Shown here: in pieces, positions 37,620-46,898 of the stretch | How the letters are laid out: each line of letters opens with the position of its first letter | Position numbering within the stretch: the first letter of the stretch is position 1 | The notes under the pieces: generated by a model | What the model was told of the DNA's origin: nothing | The model's database searches: none | Seen by the model: the letters and a program-made list of their open reading frames with translations, nothing else | Source: Williamsia limnetica | GTDB taxonomy: Bacteria > Actinomycetota > Actinomycetes > Mycobacteriales > Mycobacteriaceae | Length of the DNA stretch: 52,470 nucleotides | Assembly: GCF_003217475.1 (NCBI RefSeq) | Contig: NZ_QJSP01000019.1 | Location: 69,167-121,636 of the forward strand | Direction: 5' to 3' | Made by a program: the position numbers and the translations under genes

Positions 37620-38576
37620 ATGGCGATCTACCTCAGCCGGTACGTGACGGGTGACGCCGTGCTGTGGGGTGTCGTGTCACCGGCTGGGATCACGGCGCTG
37701 GAAGGTCACTATGCGACGACCGCAGAGCTGTTGGAGAACGGTCGGGACGACTGGATGGCCGCGGTGTTGCGCCCGCCGACCCACCAGGGCCCTGCCGTCT
37801 CGATGCTGTCCCCCGTGACCACCCCGTGCCGAGTGTTGTGCCAAGGCGCGAACTTCCGGCAGCACGCGATCGACTCCGGCATGGATCCCGACCATCGCGC
37901 GTTCAACCTCTTCTTCGACAAAACCGACGCCTCGGTGACCGGACCACACACGCCGGTCACACGCCCCGCGCACGTTCAGCTCCTCGACCACGAGATCGAA
38001 CTGGCCCTGGTGATCGGCAAGGCCATCACCGAGCCGGTGACGATCACCGAGGAGTCGTTGCGCGAGTACGTGGTTGCGCTGACCATCGCCAATGACCTGT
38101 CGGCCCGCGACGTCCAACTCCCGCAGGGGCAATACCTGAAAGGCAAGAGCTATCGGGGCTTCTGCCCCCTTGGTCCGGTGCTTGCTGTCCTCGACGACGG
38201 CGACTACGACCGCCTCGACGACCTGGTGTTGCGGCTGCACGTCAACGGCGATCTTCGCCAGACCGACACCACTGCACACTTCGTCTATCGTCCCGCCGAA
38301 TCTCTTACCGAGCTGAGCGCTTTCAGTGACATGGCAGTCGGTGACGTTCTCTTGACCGGGACCCCGCACGGCACGGCTGCGAAGTCACCGCCGGCACTGG
38401 TGCGCCGACTCGCGACCGCGCTACTGCCCGAGCACGTGCTGTGGAAGCTGTTCATCCGCCGGAACCTCAACGGCCGCTTCCTGCGGCCCGGCGACACCGT
38501 CACCGCCACCATCCGATCCTCTGACGGTGCACTCGATCTCGGTGAGCAACGCACGCCGATCGTCGCACCCCACTGA
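37620..38576 (+). CDS. fumarylacetoacetate hydrolase family protein, block A
   Basis: 318 aa. The FAH C-terminal domain begins near residue 70: CRVLCQGANFRQHAIDSG, then the metal-binding HEIELALVIGK (Glu-x-Glu), NDLSARDVQLPQGQYLKGKS, and GDVLLTGTPHGTA. Members hydrolyse or hydrate C-C bonds in acylpyruvates and oxo-acids produced by aromatic ring cleavage. The substrate cannot be told from sequence. It is paralogous to the protein at 42488-43432, sharing CR(V/V) and SARDVQLP-type motifs. It is followed 15 bp later by the VOC gene. Confidence 0.88.
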   Translation: MAIYLSRYVTGDAVLWGVVSPAGITALEGHYATTAELLENGRDDWMAAVLRPPTHQGPAVSMLSPVTTPCRVLCQGANFRQHAIDSGMDPDHRAFNLFFDKTDASVTGPHTPVTRPAHVQLLDHEIELALVIGKAITEPVTITEESLREYVVALTIANDLSARDVQLPQGQYLKGKSYRGFCPLGPVLAVLDDGDYDRLDDLVLRLHVNGDLRQTDTTAHFVYRPAESLTELSAFSDMAVGDVLLTGTPHGTAAKSPPALVRRLATALLPEHVLWKLFIRRNLNGRFLRPGDTVTATIRSSDGALDLGEQRTPIVAPH

Positions 38577-38591
38577 ATCCAAGGAGTCGAT

Positions 38592-39230
38592 ATGCCCTCC
38601 ACGACACCGAGTCCCGCCCCGACCGCGACAGCACTCGCGCCGGATCTGCTCGCCCACTTCGTGGTCAAGACCGCCCGCCCGACAGAGATGATCGACTGGT
38701 ATTCGACCGTGCTGGGCGCGCGGGTCGTCCACGAGGACGGCCAGATCGCGTTCCTCACCTGGGACGACGAGAGCCACCGCCTGGCACTGGTGAAGGTTCC
38801 GTCGGTGTTGCGATACCTGTTTCCCTTGGCCAGGTTCCGGCGCAAGGTCTACGGCGTCGACCATCTCGCGTTCACCTACACCTCGCTCGAGCCGCTGCTG
38901 CTGAACTACGAGCGCCTCGCCGCCGCGGGCATCATGCCGGTGTGGTCGATCAACCACGGCCCCACCACGTCGCTGTACTACGAGGACCCCGACGGCATCC
39001 GTCTGGAGTTCCAGACCGAGAACTTCAACACGCCCGAGGCGACCTCAGAGTTCTTCTCCAGCCGCGAGTTCGAAGCCAACCCGATCGGGATCACCATCGA
39101 CCCGTCTTACCTCCTCGAACGGCTGCGTGACGGCGCCCCCACCGAGTCGCTGCTGCGACGTGATGCCGGGGTGCGGCCGGGGACGACGCCGCGGGTCAAC
39201 AAGCGCGCGATCACGCTCCGAACGCTGTGA
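38592..39230 (+). CDS. single-domain VOC (glyoxalase/extradiol dioxygenase-like) protein
   Basis: 212 aa from ATG 38592 with AAGGAG upstream. One VOC module covers about 20-145. Possible metal ligands are His22 (LLAHFVVKT), His in VYGVDHLAFTY (about 98) and Glu in DPDGIRLEFQTE (about 142), the usual His-His-Glu arrangement. A C-terminal extension (about 150-212) is rich in Arg. A ring-cleaving dioxygenase is the favoured reading from context, but other VOC activities are possible. The stop overlaps the GTG of the next gene by 4 bp. Confidence 0.8.
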   Translation: MPSTTPSPAPTATALAPDLLAHFVVKTARPTEMIDWYSTVLGARVVHEDGQIAFLTWDDESHRLALVKVPSVLRYLFPLARFRRKVYGVDHLAFTYTSLEPLLLNYERLAAAGIMPVWSINHGPTTSLYYEDPDGIRLEFQTENFNTPEATSEFFSSREFEANPIGITIDPSYLLERLRDGAPTESLLRRDAGVRPGTTPRVNKRAITLRTL

Positions 39231-41092
39231 GCGCCTCTGATCCGGTGCCGGTGGTGATCGCCGGCGCCGGTTCGACCGGGGCCACCGCGGCACTGTTGCT
39301 CGCACGTCGCGGAATCCCCACGGTCATCGTCGACCGCCGGTCTGACGAACTCACCCATCCCGCCGCCCACGTCATTCACGGGCGAACTCTGGAGATCTGG
39401 CGTGAGGCCGACCCTGCTCTCGCGGAACGGATCGCCGCACTCGCGCCACCGATCGAGTCGGTCAACCTCATCCGATGGTGCTCCACGTTGAGCAAACCAC
39501 CGCTCGGCGAGATCGACCTGGCGTCTCGGCCGGAACAACTGGCGCGGGTGCGCTCGCACAGCGACTTCCTGATCTCCCATGTCGGACAGCACCAGCTGAT
39601 GCCAGAGCTGTGGTCGGCACTCGATCGGGAGCCGCTGGTCGATTTCCGGCGATCCACCCGAGTCGAGGACGTCGACCACCACAGCGACACGGTGACCGCG
39701 AGGATGAGCACCGGCGAGGAGGTGACTGCGCACTACCTCGTCGGTGCCGACGGCGCCAACAGCCTGCTGCGTGAGGCCGCGGGGATCCCGATGCGCGGTC
39801 CTGTGTTGGCTCGGATGGGCAGTGCGTTCTTCCGCGCGCCGGGACTGTATCCCGCTGACGCACGCCCCCTGCTGAGTTGGATCTACCAGCCGAAGTTCGC
39901 CGGGGTGATGATCGCCCACGCCGACGACCACTACGTGCTGATGAACACCTACTTGCATCCCGACCAGGAAGTCGCGACTTCACGCGAGGAATATTGGGCC
40001 AGAACGCTTCCCGGGGTGCTGGGTGGCGATCTGCATTTCGACATCGTCTCCACCGGAACGTGGACTATGACATCGCAGACCGCGCAGACCTTCCGTCGCT
40101 GACGCCTCATCTTGGTCGGCGACGCCGCACACCGATTCCCGCACACCGGCGGGTACGGGCTCAACAGCGGAGTGCAGGACGCTCACAACATCGCGTGGAA
40201 ACTCGACGCCATCCTCGGCGGCCAGGCCACCGATCACCTCCTCGACACCTATGAGGTCGAACGACGCCCGGTGATCGACCTGTTCGCCCGACACAGCGTC
40301 GCCAACCACTTCCACCTCGACGCCGCCACGAAGCACTTCGGGGTGACCAACAAGATGGTGCAGCGCGCGACCACGGCGATGTCGCGGGCCCCACTGAACT
40401 TGCTGCCGGGACTCGTCGCGGCCCCGCTCGCAGAACAGATAACGCGCGCCGGCCTGGCTCGCACCCGGATCCTGGGATCGACGGGCCGGCGGGCGCAACG
40501 CGTCCACGACCTCGTCGCAGGCAACATCCCCGGACAACTCCCCCACTTCGTCTCCACCGGGCTGGAGTACGGCTACCGGTACGCCGGCCCTCTCATCGCG
40601 ACCGAACCCGGCGAACGCGAGGTCGCAACCGGCGCTGACGACGTCGTCGAATACCGCCCGAACACCAAACCCGGTGGACGTCTGCCACACACAGTCATCG
40701 ACACCACCGACGGGCCGAGGTCAACCCTGGAACTGGTTGATACGACTCCAACTGCTCTGACCGTCTTCACCTTTGATCCCTCAGGGTGGGAGCACGTACT
40801 CGAGAGTGGGGTCGGCCTGCTGTCTCCGCTGACCGCCTGCGTCGTGGATCTGGGGAGCGCGACGACGCCCAAGACCGCGATCGATCTCTACGAGGTCGGC
40901 ACCCTCGGTGCCGTGCTCGTCCGTGCCGACGGACACATCGTTTGGCGTACGGCTGTTCATGCCAAGGCAGCTGCTGTAGACCTACTCGACGCCATCCGTC
41001 GCTGCTGGCTGCCCTACTTTTCACAGAACCGCGCGAGCGATCAACGCACCGTGGTCGCCACAGTCGCACCGCCGAAGAGTTCGTCGCGATAG
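39227..41092 (+). pseudogene. FAD-dependent aromatic monooxygenase interrupted by one TGA
   Basis: The frame from GTG 39227 reads AGAGSTGATAALLLARRGIP (FAD dinucleotide fold), GADGANSLLREAAG, then stops at TGA 40100-40102. The same frame continues as RLILVGDAAHRFPHTGGYGL (the FAD GD motif) and stays open to 41092. Together they give about 621 codons, the length of a PheA/TfdB/MhpA-type hydroxylase. The two intact paralogues downstream have Gly at the stop position (SGRVFLAGDAAH, TGRAFLAGDAAH), so a single GGA-to-TGA change explains it. The TTG at 40112 lacks a ribosome-binding site. Most likely a young pseudogene; read-through in the leaky UGA-C context cannot be excluded. Confidence 0.85.
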
Positions 41093-41366
41093 CCAGATCA
41101 AACCGGTGGGCACTAAACAGATGCGGGCCGCCCCATGCCGGTAGGTCATTCCCCATGGTTCTGAGTGTTTCCTCATTTTTGAAATTAAAGTCAAAAGACT
41201 GGGTGCGTGAGCACTTCTCAGAAATCACGTCGACACAGAAGAACCTCAAGAGTCCTGACGCTCAGCAGAATAACGTTCACAACTGACGATATTCCAACAT
41301 CACTCAGCCCCTTGACTGCCGCCCCAGTCATAAGTGACGATTTATTCAACACAACGGAGGTCAACG
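41093..41366 (+). promoter_or_regulatory. intergenic control region of the second catabolic operon
   Basis: 274 bp, more AT-rich than its surroundings (for example TTTTTGAAATTAAAG near 41176). A candidate -35 TTGACT is at 41312-41317 within TTGACTGCC, the same 9-mer as in the block A promoter. GACTG and CAGTC form a short inverted repeat here (41314-41330). A convincing -10 is not seen; GACGAT at 41336 is the best spaced. AACGGAGGTCAACG precedes the ATG at 41367. No gene is recognised in this stretch. Confidence 0.5.
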
Positions 41367-42491
41367 ATGACGATCCCAGCAAGCACCCCGCACGGCGATC
41401 TACACAGCGAAGACGGCGCACGTCCGGGCGATCCCGACGACCGGGCGGCGGCGCCTGTCGTCAAAGTTGTCGATATTGCTTGGCTCGAGTTCGAGAAACC
41501 GAACATCGCGCAGGCGGAACGGTTCGCGCACGACTTCGGTTTCAGCACCGTCTCGCGAACCGTTGATCAGCTGTCCCTACGCGGCACCTGGGCTGGCGCG
41601 CCGTGCATCCTGATTCGGCGGTCACATCGATCGAGGTTCATCGGTCCCGCGTTTCGTGCGGCCGGAAAAGACGATCTGTTGCGACTGTCTCGTGAAACCG
41701 GGCGTCGGGTATACCCACTCGGTGATCTCGGTGGCTGGGCCATAGACCTCACCGATCCGTCCGGGATGGCGATCCGAGTGGTTGCTGGTATGACCGATCT
41801 ACCGTCACTGCCCGACCAAGATCCTCTGACGTTCAATTTCAGCGGGAAGGTCGAACGGCTCAACGCTGTTCAGCGTCCACCGCGCGAGCCCGCACGGGTG
41901 CAACGCTTGGGACACGTCGTGATCGAGACACCTCGCTTTCGCGAGAATCTCGCGTGGTACCAGGAGATGCTGGGATTGATAGTGAGCGACTTCCTTTTCT
42001 TCCCCGGCCAACGTGACCGCGGCCCGACGATGGCGTTCATGCGCTGTGACCGCGGTAGCGAACCGGCCGATCACCACACACTGGCAATGACATTGGGGCC
42101 GATGTCGCGATATATCCACTCGGCGTATCAGGTCGCAGACCTGGACGCCGTCGCGGCAGGTAGTGCCTACCTCGCCGATCGTGGCTATCACCATGCGTGG
42201 GGCATCGGCCGCCACATTCAGGGCAGTCAACTCTTTGACTACTGGCGCGACCTCGACAAGTTCATGGTGGAGCACTTCGCCGATGGGGACATGTTCGATA
42301 GCTCGATCGAGGCGGGATGGGCGCCGATGACCGCCAGCGGGCTGTCACAGTGGGGGCCGCCCGTGACCCGCGACTTCCTGGGCGCCAACCCTGATCCCGA
42401 TCTCGTCAAGGGCATGCTCGCAGGCCTTCGCGACGACAATGAGTTCGACATCCACCGCCTTCTGGGCCTACTGAAAGTGGCACGTTCATGA
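41367..42491 (+). CDS. two-domain VOC extradiol-type ring-cleavage dioxygenase
   Basis: 374 aa from ATG 41367 with a strong GGAGG. Two VOC modules lie at about 32-150 and 180-320. The second carries the likely Fe(II) ligands: His in RLGHVVIETP, His in YHHAWGIGRHIQGSQ and Glu in KFMVEHF. This is the 2-His-1-Glu pattern of type I extradiol dioxygenases such as BphC. The C-terminal tail (about 320-374) is unusual and helical. It probably cleaves a catechol made by the FAD hydroxylases of the same operon. The specific catechol is unknown. Confidence 0.85.
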   Translation: MTIPASTPHGDLHSEDGARPGDPDDRAAAPVVKVVDIAWLEFEKPNIAQAERFAHDFGFSTVSRTVDQLSLRGTWAGAPCILIRRSHRSRFIGPAFRAAGKDDLLRLSRETGRRVYPLGDLGGWAIDLTDPSGMAIRVVAGMTDLPSLPDQDPLTFNFSGKVERLNAVQRPPREPARVQRLGHVVIETPRFRENLAWYQEMLGLIVSDFLFFPGQRDRGPTMAFMRCDRGSEPADHHTLAMTLGPMSRYIHSAYQVADLDAVAAGSAYLADRGYHHAWGIGRHIQGSQLFDYWRDLDKFMVEHFADGDMFDSSIEAGWAPMTASGLSQWGPPVTRDFLGANPDPDLVKGMLAGLRDDNEFDIHRLLGLLKVARS

Positions 42492-43432
42492 CCACAACTG
42501 TCCTGCGCACCGACACCGGCTGGTGGGTCCAGCGCGACGAGACCGCCTACCCCATCCGCACCTCCGCGAAGACCACCGGCGAGTTACTCGCCGATCGCGC
42601 CGCCATAGAGGCGGCAGCCACCGGAGGCGATTCCGGCGCGACCCCCGTGGCAGATCTCGCTATCCTCTCGCCGGTGACCGCCCCATGTCGCGTGGTGGCG
42701 CAAATGGTCAACTACCGCAGCCACGCAACCGATTCGGGAATCAACCCGGACAGGGTGTCGGCCACCTTCTTCCGCAAGTCGTCCGGGTCGATCACCGGCC
42801 CGTTCGATGACATCGTCAAGCCGGCGCACGTCACACTGCTCGACTACGAGGTGGAGATCGGTCTCGTCGCCGGGGCCACCATCGAAGTCGGCACATCCAT
42901 CACCACCAATACACTCAGCGAGTACTTCGCCGGCGTCGTGATCACCAACGACGTCAGCGCCCGCGACGTCCAATTGCCGAAAACCCAATTCTACGAGTCG
43001 AAGTCGTACCCCACCTTCACGCCGGTCGGTCCTCGGTTGGTTCTGCTCACGCATGAGGAATGGCGCCGGTTCGATCAGCTCCGACTGCAGCTCTGGGTCA
43101 ACGGCGAACGCCGGCAAAACGGCCGTGTCGGCGGGGACATGATCATCGACCCGGTCAGCGCGCTTGCCGTGCTATCGGGCTTTCAACGGCTCGACGCCGG
43201 CGACCTGCTGCTCACCGGCACCCCGGGCGGCACCGCCCTGTCCGCTCCACCCAAGCCCATCGAGATCATCGGGGCACTCATTCCGCCACACGTGAAGTGG
43301 AAGACCTTCTTCAAACGTCAAGCATCAAACCCCAACTATCTCAAAGACGGCGACGTCGTCGAGGTTCGCATCGCCACCGACGACGGCGCCATCGAGCTGG
43401 GTCGTCAGCGCTGCCACGTGAAATACGCATGA
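42488..43432 (+). CDS. fumarylacetoacetate hydrolase family protein, block B
   Basis: 314 aa; the start overlaps the dioxygenase stop (ATGA). FAH motifs: CRVVAQMVNYRSHATDSG, DYEVEIGLVAG (Glu-x-Glu metal site), NDVSARDVQLPKTQFYESKS and GDLLLTGTPGGTA. Similar in length and motif order to the block A protein but clearly diverged, so these are old paralogues rather than a recent duplication. Likely acts on the ring-cleavage product. Stop and next start overlap again by 4 bp. Confidence 0.88.
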   Translation: MTTTVLRTDTGWWVQRDETAYPIRTSAKTTGELLADRAAIEAAATGGDSGATPVADLAILSPVTAPCRVVAQMVNYRSHATDSGINPDRVSATFFRKSSGSITGPFDDIVKPAHVTLLDYEVEIGLVAGATIEVGTSITTNTLSEYFAGVVITNDVSARDVQLPKTQFYESKSYPTFTPVGPRLVLLTHEEWRRFDQLRLQLWVNGERRQNGRVGGDMIIDPVSALAVLSGFQRLDAGDLLLTGTPGGTALSAPPKPIEIIGALIPPHVKWKTFFKRQASNPNYLKDGDVVEVRIATDDGAIELGRQRCHVKYA

Positions 43433-44997
43433 CCACACAGCGCGACCCCGTGGTCATCGTCGGCGCGGGCCCCGTCGGGGTCGCCTGCGCCCTGCTGCTC
43501 GCCCAACGCGGCATTTCCACCGTCATCCTGGAGCGCCACCGAGAACCGTATCCACTGCCACGCGCGGTCCACCTCGACGATGAGGTGTTTCGCATTCTGC
43601 AGGCGATCGGCGTCGACGATAGGTTCGCTCCGTTCACCCGTCCGATGCCGGGCATGCGGCTGATCAACGGACGCCGACGAGTGATGGCCGAGTTCACCCG
43701 CGACACCCGCGACGGCCGCAACGGGTTTCCCCCGGACAGCATGTTCGACCAACCTGATCTCGAACGCATTCTGCTCGAGCAGGCCGCAACCATCGACCTG
43801 ATCGACCTACGCCGCGGGTGCGAGGCCGTACAGGTCACCTCCGGAGAGCACCCCACCATCGAGTTCCGAAACGACGATGGTCACCACGAGGTCGTCGAAG
43901 CCGCAGCCGTGATCGCGTGCGACGGGGCCAACAGCTTCGTCCGCGAACAGGTGGGAATCACCATGCGGGATTTCCGTTTCGACGAACAGTGGCTCGTGAT
44001 CGATGTGCTGACACCGAGCCCCCTCGACGTGTGGAGCGGGGTGCATCAGATCTGCGACCCCGCCCGCGCCGCGACGTTCATGCCGGTCACCGGCAACCGG
44101 TACCGATGGGAGTTTCGCGTCCACGACGGCGAGGACCTCGACACGCTGGGGTCGCAGCGAACTCTTCGAGAGTTGTTGGCACCGTGGATGACATCGGCCG
44201 AACTCGCTGAGTGCACCGTCATGAGACAAGCGCTCTACACCTTCAGGGCAAGGGTGGCTCACACCTGGCGCTCCGGTCGTGTGTTCCTCGCCGGCGACGC
44301 GGCTCACCAGACCCCGCCGTTCGTAGGCCAGGGATTGGGATCGGGACTGCGCGATGCAATGAACCTGACCTGGAAACTGGCTGACGTCCTCGACGGAACC
44401 GCACCTGACTCGCTGCTCGACACCTACGAATCCGAACGCAAACCCCACGCCACCCGAATCATCCTGATGGCCCTGGCTGTCGGATGGGCCCTGACCGGCG
44501 GGCAAGACCACCTTGCTTCTGTCCGTAGAGCACTGGTCACGGCGGCATGCCATGTCCCCCGCATCAGCAACGCGATACCCGAAGGCAGCCCGTCGCTGAA
44601 CCACGGACCACTGGTCCAGCGCCGAGGGATGCGGTCGCGCCTCAACGGAACCCTGTTTCCGCAACCGTGGGTACGCACCCCCGACGGCGCCCGGCGGCTC
44701 GATGACCTGCTCGGCCCACGCTATGCGCTGATCACCCGCGGTCCCCTGCCCGACCACACGGCCGCTCGACTCACGAGTACGGCAGGGCTGACCCACATAG
44801 TCATCGACGAGCTCGCGTGTGTCCCATCGACGAACCCGTCCCTGTCTGCAGTGATGCGCTCGCAGCATACATATGCAGTCCTGCTTCGCCCTGATCGTGT
44901 CGTGATGGCATCAGCCCGAACCGGCGCAGATGTGGGCGATCTGCTGTCCACCTATCAGCGTGCACACTGCACCGACGCAACGAAAGTACCGGTATGA
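43429..44997 (+). CDS. MhpA-like FAD aromatic hydroxylase 1
   Basis: 522 aa from ATG 43429; the longer open frame lies over the FAA hydrolase gene. FAD motifs: VIVGAGPVGVACALLLAQRG (N-terminal), the DG motif VIACDGANSFVR, and the GD motif VFLAGDAAHQTPPFVGQGLG. The stretch PRAVHLDDEVFRILQAIG is characteristic of 3-(3-hydroxyphenyl)propionate hydroxylase relatives. It would use NAD(P)H and O2 to hydroxylate a phenol to a catechol. Starts and ends with ATGA overlaps in the operon. Confidence 0.88.
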   Translation: MTTQRDPVVIVGAGPVGVACALLLAQRGISTVILERHREPYPLPRAVHLDDEVFRILQAIGVDDRFAPFTRPMPGMRLINGRRRVMAEFTRDTRDGRNGFPPDSMFDQPDLERILLEQAATIDLIDLRRGCEAVQVTSGEHPTIEFRNDDGHHEVVEAAAVIACDGANSFVREQVGITMRDFRFDEQWLVIDVLTPSPLDVWSGVHQICDPARAATFMPVTGNRYRWEFRVHDGEDLDTLGSQRTLRELLAPWMTSAELAECTVMRQALYTFRARVAHTWRSGRVFLAGDAAHQTPPFVGQGLGSGLRDAMNLTWKLADVLDGTAPDSLLDTYESERKPHATRIILMALAVGWALTGGQDHLASVRRALVTAACHVPRISNAIPEGSPSLNHGPLVQRRGMRSRLNGTLFPQPWVRTPDGARRLDDLLGPRYALITRGPLPDHTAARLTSTAGLTHIVIDELACVPSTNPSLSAVMRSQHTYAVLLRPDRVVMASARTGADVGDLLSTYQRAHCTDATKVPV

Positions 44998-46898
44998 CTG
45001 ACGCCCTTCTGTGGCCACGCTACGACAGCCCCGCCGATCTGGCTGACATAGAACGAGCAGCGCTGTCTGATCGCGGCTTGCCGGCGACCACCTATGACAT
45101 CGTTCTGCGAGCAGCCGGCCGAACCGCCGATCAGATCGCCGCGTCGTACCTACCCGATGCCACCAGGTGGGAGCATCCGCGCACACTCACCTACTCAGCC
45201 TTCCTCAGCACAGTCCACCGCTACGCGCACGCGCTGCACGGCGCGGGAGTCGCGCGTGGTGACGCGGTGGTGTTGCTCTCGCCCAACTGCAGTGAGTTGC
45301 ACGCGATGACATTGGCCGCCGAAGCCGTCGGCATCGCAGCGCCCATCAACCCGTCCCTGTCGCTCGATCACGCCGCAGCCCTGACCGAATTGGCCGAGGC
45401 ATCAGTCATCGTCGCGGCCGGGCCTGAGCTGGACCCGACGGTATGGGCGCTCGCCCGCTCCCTCACCGTACGCACCGGCGCCCGAACACTGTTCGCGCTC
45501 AACACCGACGACCCGGACGTCGATGCGAGCGACCTCGAGCCTCTCGACGGCGTCACCGTCGCTTACCTCACCGACCATTCCGCCGCCCTACCCGACGACG
45601 CGCTACCCGCAGACCCCCCGGCCGCTGACGACCTGGCCGCGTTCTTTCACACCGGTGGAACCACCGGCGCACCCAAGCTGGCAGCGCACACCCATGCCAA
45701 TCAGGTTGCGACCGCCTGGATGATCGCGGCAAACGGCAGCCTCTCCCCCGGTGACACCTTGTTCGCGGCGCTGCCACTGTTCCATGTGAATGCCCTGATG
45801 GTGACCACCCTCGCGCCCCTGCTACGCAGCCAGCATGTGCTGTGGGCAGGTCCTCTCGGGTATCGCGACGTCCCGCTCTACGGTATTTTCTGGAAACTCA
45901 TCGAGCGCTACCGCATCGTGGCGTTGTCGGGTGTGCCCACCGTCTACTCGGTACTCGCGCAGATGCCCATCGATGCGGACATCTCCAGCCTGCGGTTCGC
46001 GGTGGTCGGAGCGTCTCCGCTACCGCCCGCGGTGCGCACCGCCTTCGAAACGCACACCGGCGTCAGTCTGTGTGAAGGCTACGGCCTGACCGAGGCAACT
46101 TGTGCCAGTGCACGGAGCTTTCCCGACCATCCCCGTCCAGAGTCGGTCGGTCAGCGCATGCCGTATCAGCATGTCCGCGTTGTCGATGCCGAGTCCCGAG
46201 CGCCGATCGACGGTGCCGATCGCACCGGCGAGCTGGAGATATCCGGGCCCGCGGTATTCGCCGGATACGTCAGGAAGACCGCAGCGGGCCGCGTGGTGGA
46301 CCCGTCGGGCGCGGTCACGGACGGATGGCTCGCCACCGGGGATCTGGCGCGTATCGATTCCGAGGGATTCATCTATCTATCGGGCCGCGCCAAGGATCTC
46401 ATCATCCGAGGTGGTCACAACATCGACCCTGCCGTCATCGAAGACACCATGCGCGAGCATCCGTTGGTTCTCGACGCTTGCGCGGTCGGCCGGCCGGACC
46501 AACATTCCGGCGAAGTCCCCGTCGTGTATGTGACCGTGTCGCAGCCCGTCGAGGTCGACGACCTCATCACATGGGCCGAGCAGCACATCGTCGAACGCGC
46601 CGCCATGCCGAAATCCATTCACATCCGAGAGTCGTTGCCCGTCACCGATATCGGGAAGCCGTACAAACCGCCACTGCGGGCCGATGCGACTCGCGAGGTC
46701 GTCGCCGACGAACTCACCGCCAACGGGTACCTCGAGGCAGCCACCGACGTGCGGACCGATGTCGTCAATGGCGCCGTGACGGTCACGATTCCGGCGTCGG
46801 TATCGAGAGCGGACGCGACGAGGATCCTGGGTGGCTATGCACTCACATGGCGCATCGACGACAGTCGGAGCACCGCAGAATCGGTTGCTGCACAATGA
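44994..46898 (+). CDS. acyl-CoA synthetase (AMP-forming ligase)
   Basis: 634 aa. Adenylation motifs: P-loop FHTGGTTGAPKLAAHTHANQ (219-237), YGLTEATC (A5), GWLATGDLARIDSEGFIYLS (A7-A8), GRAKDLIIRGGHNIDP (A8), and a C-terminal lysine region VTDIGKPYKPPLRAD (A10). This matches fatty-acyl- or aryl-CoA ligases of about 630 residues. In context it may activate the side chain of the aromatic substrate or the chain released by ring cleavage. It overlaps both neighbours by 4 bp. Confidence 0.88.
   Translation: MTDALLWPRYDSPADLADIERAALSDRGLPATTYDIVLRAAGRTADQIAASYLPDATRWEHPRTLTYSAFLSTVHRYAHALHGAGVARGDAVVLLSPNCSELHAMTLAAEAVGIAAPINPSLSLDHAAALTELAEASVIVAAGPELDPTVWALARSLTVRTGARTLFALNTDDPDVDASDLEPLDGVTVAYLTDHSAALPDDALPADPPAADDLAAFFHTGGTTGAPKLAAHTHANQVATAWMIAANGSLSPGDTLFAALPLFHVNALMVTTLAPLLRSQHVLWAGPLGYRDVPLYGIFWKLIERYRIVALSGVPTVYSVLAQMPIDADISSLRFAVVGASPLPPAVRTAFETHTGVSLCEGYGLTEATCASARSFPDHPRPESVGQRMPYQHVRVVDAESRAPIDGADRTGELEISGPAVFAGYVRKTAAGRVVDPSGAVTDGWLATGDLARIDSEGFIYLSGRAKDLIIRGGHNIDPAVIEDTMREHPLVLDACAVGRPDQHSGEVPVVYVTVSQPVEVDDLITWAEQHIVERAAMPKSIHIRESLPVTDIGKPYKPPLRADATREVVADELTANGYLEAATDVRTDVVNGAVTVTIPASVSRADATRILGGYALTWRIDDSRSTAESVAAQ

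Noticed and set aside
40100-40102. TGA as a selenocysteine codon
   Set aside because: The paralogues have Gly, not Cys, at this position, and no selenocysteine insertion element or selenium genes are visible. Nonsense mutation is simpler.
40112-41092. Separate gene starting at TTG 40112
   Set aside because: No ribosome-binding site, and it begins inside the FAD GD motif. It is the continuation of the interrupted monooxygenase.
43807-44868. 353-codon minus-strand open frame
   Set aside because: Antisense to FAD hydroxylase 1, which carries all three FAD motifs.
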